Part shown: positions 61,026 through 64,000 of the stretch, in pieces | Numbering within the stretch: position 1 is the stretch's first letter | Layout: every line of letters starts with the position of its first letter | Source of the DNA: an uncultured Blautia sp. | GTDB lineage: Bacteria; Bacillota; Clostridia; Lachnospirales; Lachnospiraceae | Reading direction: 5' to 3' | Assembly (NCBI GenBank): GCA_900541985.1 | Contig: UQLX01000003.1 | Span: 94,965-158,964, forward strand | DNA: 64,000 bases | Program-made: the position numbers and the translations under genes | Notes under the pieces: generated by a model | What the model was told of the DNA's origin: nothing | Database searches by the model: none | Seen by the model: the letters and a program-made list of their open reading frames with translations, nothing else

Positions 61026-61259
61026 GTGGATTTTAAGCAGCAGTATTTTAATATCTGGCGTACAGTCTGGGAGTATCACAAAGAATTTTTCGATATGAAC
61101 GGAACAGATAAAGAATGGGAAAGTGCCGTTAATAAGAGCGCGGATATTATGGAGCAGTATAAAAATAAACCGGAACAGAGTTTTGTGAAGTCTTTGCTAT
61201 TAGCCGTCATTGACGAATTGGAGCGCTTTGATCGGGCGAAAAGAAAGGAGCAGAAGTAA
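61026..61259 (+). CDS. Small element protein, hypothetical
   Basis: This 77-residue protein starts at GTG 61026 after GGAAAGGATG. It is helical and charged (QYFNIWRTVWEYHKEFFDMN; ELERFDRAKRKEQK). The frame ends at TAA overlapping the next ATG (TAATG). I do not recognise the family; small genes of this size are usual after the helicase in satellite elements. Confidence 0.55.
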   Translation: MDFKQQYFNIWRTVWEYHKEFFDMNGTDKEWESAVNKSADIMEQYKNKPEQSFVKSLLLAVIDELERFDRAKRKEQK

Positions 61260-61430
61260 TGAGCATGGAGAACTGGGAACGTTTTGTCCGGGAAACCATT
61301 GGAGAAACGAAAGGACAAGCCAGATAATAAGAGTAACAGGGAGAATGAAGCGGAGAAGGGCAACCTTCGCGCAGATTATTTTGACACTAAAAAAGTAGGG
61401 AAACGAGGTGGATTCTTTGAAAGAGATTGA
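61259..61430 (+). pseudogene. Small gene with probable +1 frameshift
   Basis: ATG 61259 gives MSMENWERFVRETIGETKGQ and a stop at 61327. Shifting one base near 61280 (TTTTGTCCGGG) continues as SGKPLEKRKDKPDNKSNREN, then RADYFDTKKVGKRGGFFERD, ending at 61430. The two parts read as one natural basic protein of about 57 residues. Either a mutation, an assembly error or a programmed slip; function unknown. Confidence 0.35.
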
Positions 61431-61464
61431 TACATTTAAGCGAGATGGAAAGGGAGTTCGTAAG

Positions 61465-62028
61465 ATGGGAGCATATGCAAAGAAATATTCAAAGGTGGAC
61501 AGTGAACCGGGCGAAATGGCGGATTTATCGGCATTACTGGAGGTATCTATTGAACAGATCGGAAGCCGTGTTCGTGGTAGACCGCCGGTATATGAGAATA
61601 CGGAAGAGGGGTTGCAAGCGTTCCTAGAAGCTACAAAGGGCTATTTTGAGTATATTCGAGATGCTAATTCAGTGAATGAGGAAAAATTGATTCCAGATGT
61701 TGAGGGCTGGGCTATCTTCATAGGCGTTACAAGACAAACAGTATTGTCATATGCCAAACGTGGGGATGCCTGGAATGAGGCGATAGAGTATATCAAGGAT
61801 AGCATATTGTCAGCAAAGAAGCAGCTTGCTTTCCGTTTCAAAATTCCTCCCGTGGTTTATCTTAATGACGCATCGAACAATCACGGCTATTTGAACACAA
61901 GCGAGTTTAAAATTACTGCAAACGGCGAAATGAGAGATCAGCTACCTTCTAAAAGCAAGGAAGAAATAGCGCAGAGACACGCAGGATATATCGGGGCAGC
62001 AGAGCCGGAAAAGCCGGATTTGGATTGA
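61465..62028 (+). CDS. Candidate terminase small subunit (P22 gp3-like)
   Basis: The protein has 187 residues from ATG 61465 (GGGAG eight bases upstream); GTG 61408 is an alternative that adds 19 residues. The middle reads RGRPPVYENTEEGLQAFLEA, then WAIFIGVTRQTVLSYAKRGD and EAIEYIKDSILSAKKQLAFR, followed by NDASNNHGYL. This is like P22 gp3-type DNA-packaging proteins (target-sequence recognition with helix-turn-helix). No large terminase follows. Satellites carry only the small subunit to redirect helper packaging. Family call by eye. Confidence 0.65.
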   Translation: MGAYAKKYSKVDSEPGEMADLSALLEVSIEQIGSRVRGRPPVYENTEEGLQAFLEATKGYFEYIRDANSVNEEKLIPDVEGWAIFIGVTRQTVLSYAKRGDAWNEAIEYIKDSILSAKKQLAFRFKIPPVVYLNDASNNHGYLNTSEFKITANGEMRDQLPSKSKEEIAQRHAGYIGAAEPEKPDLD

Positions 62029-62280
62029 TATTTCAACAGGAATTGCAACAGAAACATATTAAAAGCCTTGAACATGGCTTAAATACAGCGTTTTACGGAA
62101 GTGTATGTCAAGTTTAACCTTTTGATATGCGGAAATGGTGCTTCATTTTTGCAGCAGGACAGAGCATAGGTAGGGGTCTTGGAGGGGTGGCACAGATGGA
62201 GGGGTAACGTGCTTTGGATGCCGAGCAAAATAAAAGGCCCCTCTAAATTTCAAAAAAATTGTAAAAAGGAGTGTGATATT
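62029..62280 (+). other. Gap holding three AGGGGT repeats
   Basis: No convincing gene. AGGGGT recurs at 62172-62177, 62183-62188 and 62200-62205 within 34 bases, directly after the candidate small terminase. A packaging-initiation site is possible. Confidence 0.35.
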
Positions 62281-62439
62281 TTGGTAGAGATTCGAGAACC
62301 GCCGGAAACGGTGGAACAATTCGAGAAATTATCATGGCCAGAGAAAGCAGAGGTTAAGAGGAAATTTCCTGCTGCCTATTGGTCTTATCTGGCAGAGATT
62401 AGAGAAAGAGAGGCATTAGAACGTGATTATGATGAGTGA
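62281..62439 (+). CDS. Small acidic protein, hypothetical
   Basis: This 52-residue frame starts at TTG 62281, with AAGGAG about ten bases upstream. The text VEIREPPETVEQFEKLSWPE and AEVKRKFPAAYWSYLAEIRE is helical. Unrecognised. It overlaps the next frame. Confidence 0.5.
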   Translation: MVEIREPPETVEQFEKLSWPEKAEVKRKFPAAYWSYLAEIREREALERDYDE

Positions 62440-62632
62440 CGGGTTAAGGGAAACAATGATTTCTTCAGCGGTGGAACGGGCAGCTTGCGATATTGTGCGG
62501 TACATGGGCGCAAACTGTAAGGATATGGACGCTACCGAGGGAAAATTCATGGTTGAATATTTGCAGGAATGTAAAAAGCGGCTGAATGAAAAGATTGACG
62601 AAAAAATAAAGTATTTTGAGAATTGGAGGTAA
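62429..62632 (+). CDS. Small helical protein, hypothetical
   Basis: The 67-residue protein starts at ATG 62429 (62432 also possible), overlapping the previous gene. Segment SAVERAACDIVRYMGANC is followed by a long charged helix (EYLQECKKRLNEKIDEKI). Unrecognised; it belongs to the run of small overlapping genes typical of phage-derived operons. Confidence 0.5.
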   Translation: MMSDGLRETMISSAVERAACDIVRYMGANCKDMDATEGKFMVEYLQECKKRLNEKIDEKIKYFENWR

Positions 62633-62637
62633 TGGAC

Positions 62638-62841
62638 ATGGGATTTATTAAGACAGGAATTAACGGGGAGCCTTTGCATAAGCCAGATAACAGGGAAATG
62701 ACTATTTCAGAATTTGGCATTGCAAAAAAGAAAGCACAGGAGCAAAAGAAAGATGATACCGCCGTCCGGCTGGCGCGAGAGTTGGCAGAGAAGCGCGGGA
62801 ACGGAAAAGTAAATGAAGATATTTTGAAACAGTATATGTGA
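62638..62841 (+). CDS. Small basic protein, hypothetical
   Basis: The 67-residue protein starts at ATG 62638, eight bases after GGAGG; ATG 62632 is in frame but only three bases from it. It begins MGFIKTGINGEPLHKPDN and continues with a lysine-rich helix. Unrecognised, same operon. Confidence 0.55.
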   Translation: MGFIKTGINGEPLHKPDNREMTISEFGIAKKKAQEQKKDDTAVRLARELAEKRGNGKVNEDILKQYM

Positions 62842-62859
62842 GAAATGGAGGTATAAAAG

Positions 62860-63690
62860 ATGAATAGATTTTCAGCATTGCATTTAGGACTTGATGTTTA
62901 CAAGGGCAAGATTGATAAACTTGTGCAGGAATTTCTTGATAAGGACAAAAAGAACCGGGGGATTTACAACGATACGACATACGCCGCACACCATGCGGAG
63001 CTTGTGGCAACTTATCGGGATAAATTCGCCAAACTACAGAACGAAATTACGGAGAGGGCGAATAATGAATTTGATTGGATTCAGAGCGGGTTGCGGAAAT
63101 GGATGAGTACGCCTTGTAAACAGGAAACGTTATCCATGATTTCAGCGGTTAAACAGTTCGGGCTTAAACTATCTATTGATGAGGTGGAACTATTGCGAGA
63201 TGCTGCTGGTCCTTCTTATCTGGCACAAAGACTTATTGATGATCTGGCAATTAGTTCAAAGGTGTTCACAAAGCGCAGAGCCAACATTGATAACTATACA
63301 AATATGCTTAAAGGGTGTATCAATCAGGCAGAAATTTTTATCAAGGGATATTGTGGACGCAATTTAGAGGGGAAGGAACTTCTTCCGGCTGATGTCCCGG
63401 ACTGGATTTTATTTGTTGCTCCACAAGCGCAGGTGCTTGGGTCTAAATCCAATTTACTGTCAGCTGCAGCGGTTTGGGATGGTGACGGTATTCCGGTTCA
63501 AAAGAAAACAGTTGGAAAGGATGAAATGGAGATTCTCGAAAAACTGTATGATGGAACAGCCGGAGAGGATTCAATGAAAGTTAGGACGGCGGAACTTGTG
63601 CAGGAGAACGGAGAACTGAGGGACATTATCTCTAAGTTTCCAAAATATGCGGCATATCTTCCGGAAGAAGAAACGCCGGTTTATCCGTAA
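62860..63690 (+). CDS. Hypothetical protein of the satellite-like element
   Basis: This 276-residue protein starts at ATG 62860 with GGAGG nine bases upstream. The first 100 residues are a long charged helix (KIDKLVQEFLDKDKKNRGIY; YRDKFAKLQNEITERANNEF). A helical middle follows (RLIDDLAISSKVFTKRRANI), then a short beta-like part (DWILFVAPQAQVLGS) and an acidic Pro-rich tail. The layout recalls scaffolding or head-assembly proteins, but I cannot assign it. Confidence 0.55.
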   Translation: MNRFSALHLGLDVYKGKIDKLVQEFLDKDKKNRGIYNDTTYAAHHAELVATYRDKFAKLQNEITERANNEFDWIQSGLRKWMSTPCKQETLSMISAVKQFGLKLSIDEVELLRDAAGPSYLAQRLIDDLAISSKVFTKRRANIDNYTNMLKGCINQAEIFIKGYCGRNLEGKELLPADVPDWILFVAPQAQVLGSKSNLLSAAAVWDGDGIPVQKKTVGKDEMEILEKLYDGTAGEDSMKVRTAELVQENGELRDIISKFPKYAAYLPEEETPVYP

Positions 63691-63716
63691 ATCAAATAAA
63701 TAAAAAGGAAATTAGG

Positions 63717-63766
63717 GGCTTAAACGGCGTAAGGGTAGGAATATACTGCCTACCCTCCTGCAAGCC
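63717..63766 (+). promoter_or_regulatory. Structured leader before the last gene
   Basis: AGGGTAGG (63732-63739) pairs with CCTACCCT (63749-63756) around a nine-base loop. An outer GGCTT/AAGCC (63717-63721, 63762-63766) can also pair. There is no T-run, so a regulatory hairpin is more likely than a terminator. Confidence 0.4.
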
Positions 63767-63810
63767 GAAATAGAGTAAAAAATATAATATGGAGAAAGGA
63801 ACAAAAATAA

Positions 63811-64000
63811 ATGGAAAGTTGCATGGTATTGAAGATTATTGGAGTTTCAAAGTATGATGGGATGTCTCGGAACGGAAAACCATATTCATTATATACGTTG
63901 GAGTTGGATTTTCATGGCGAAAAATGCAAAATTAAAACGTTTGAAGTAAGCGCAAAATATTGCTACGCTGCCCATGAATCACGCTTGCACCAAAATGATA
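63811..64000 (+). CDS. Partial gene running off the right edge, hypothetical
   Basis: An open frame starts at ATG 63811 after GGAGAAAGGAAC and continues to the window end: MESCMVLKIIGVSKYDGMSR, NGKPYSLYTLELDFHGEKCK, FEVSAKYCYAAHESRLHQND. The first part resembles small single-stranded-DNA-binding-like or OB-fold beta proteins, only weakly. Incomplete. Confidence 0.5.
   Translation, partial: MESCMVLKIIGVSKYDGMSRNGKPYSLYTLELDFHGEKCKIKTFEVSAKYCYAAHESRLHQND

Noticed and set aside
62025..62117. 31-codon TTG frame after the small terminase
   Set aside because: No ribosome site and no recognisable sequence; possible scrap only.

Overview
The window looks like chromosome from a gut Lachnospiraceae (Blautia/Ruminococcus/Dorea-like, Clostridia). 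Supporting signs are the gene families (PFL-family UPF0210 protein, ACT-domain partner, plsX-rnc-smc-ftsY, yceD-rpmF, pta-ackA), the near-consensus sigma-A promoters with AGGAGG ribosome sites, and a T-box leader. All identifications come from reading the sequence; no database search was run.

Layout. 1-15.8 kb is housekeeping: hemL (cut by the window edge), aroC, a strongly eroded amidohydrolase pseudogene plus a 21-codon YbaK stub, a lactonase-like beta-propeller, a CorA-type transporter, a rhomboid-like membrane protein, lysA, tRNA-Leu(CAA), ftsH, a zinc-finger membrane protein, polA, coaE, a beta-lactamase-fold hydrolase, and the ACT/UPF0210 pair. 15.8-20.8 kb is a graveyard of mobile DNA: a broken tyrosine recombinase, two inverted remnants of one insertion-sequence end, a relaxase scrap, a probable IS66-type scrap and a PD-(D/E)XK transposase-family protein. 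Inside it sits an intact-looking type III toxin-antitoxin locus (ToxN/AbiQ-like toxin preceded by three 36-nt antitoxin RNA repeats and a terminator).

20.8-24 kb is a T-box-controlled ABC importer, probably for tryptophan, followed by a transposase scrap. 24.4-29.1 kb holds tmcAL, pta-ackA and yceD-rpmF. 29.2-39.4 kb is the most unusual chromosomal block: a VWA protein, a protein I do not recognise, two secreted proteins, and three consecutive membrane Ser/Thr kinase-like proteins. The first of the three has lost its catalytic residues (a pseudokinase), the second is atypical and the third canonical. Their outer domains appear related to one another. A frameshifted Ig-like-domain secreted protein follows.

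41.5-57.2 kb returns to ordinary chromosome: MATE exporter, ABC-F ATPase, Nudix hydrolase, plsX-rnc-smc-ftsY, ilvA, a DUF362 ferredoxin-like protein, a cytoplasmic protein that appears to join a ParB-like domain to a BMP-type ligand-binding domain, and a metallophosphoesterase.

57.3-64 kb is the left part of an integrated element resembling a phage satellite: a DUF6076-like gene and an excisionase-like gene driven by overlapping divergent promoters, a primase-like protein, an SF3-type helicase with a candidate origin behind it, a candidate small terminase, and several small genes. It runs off the right edge.
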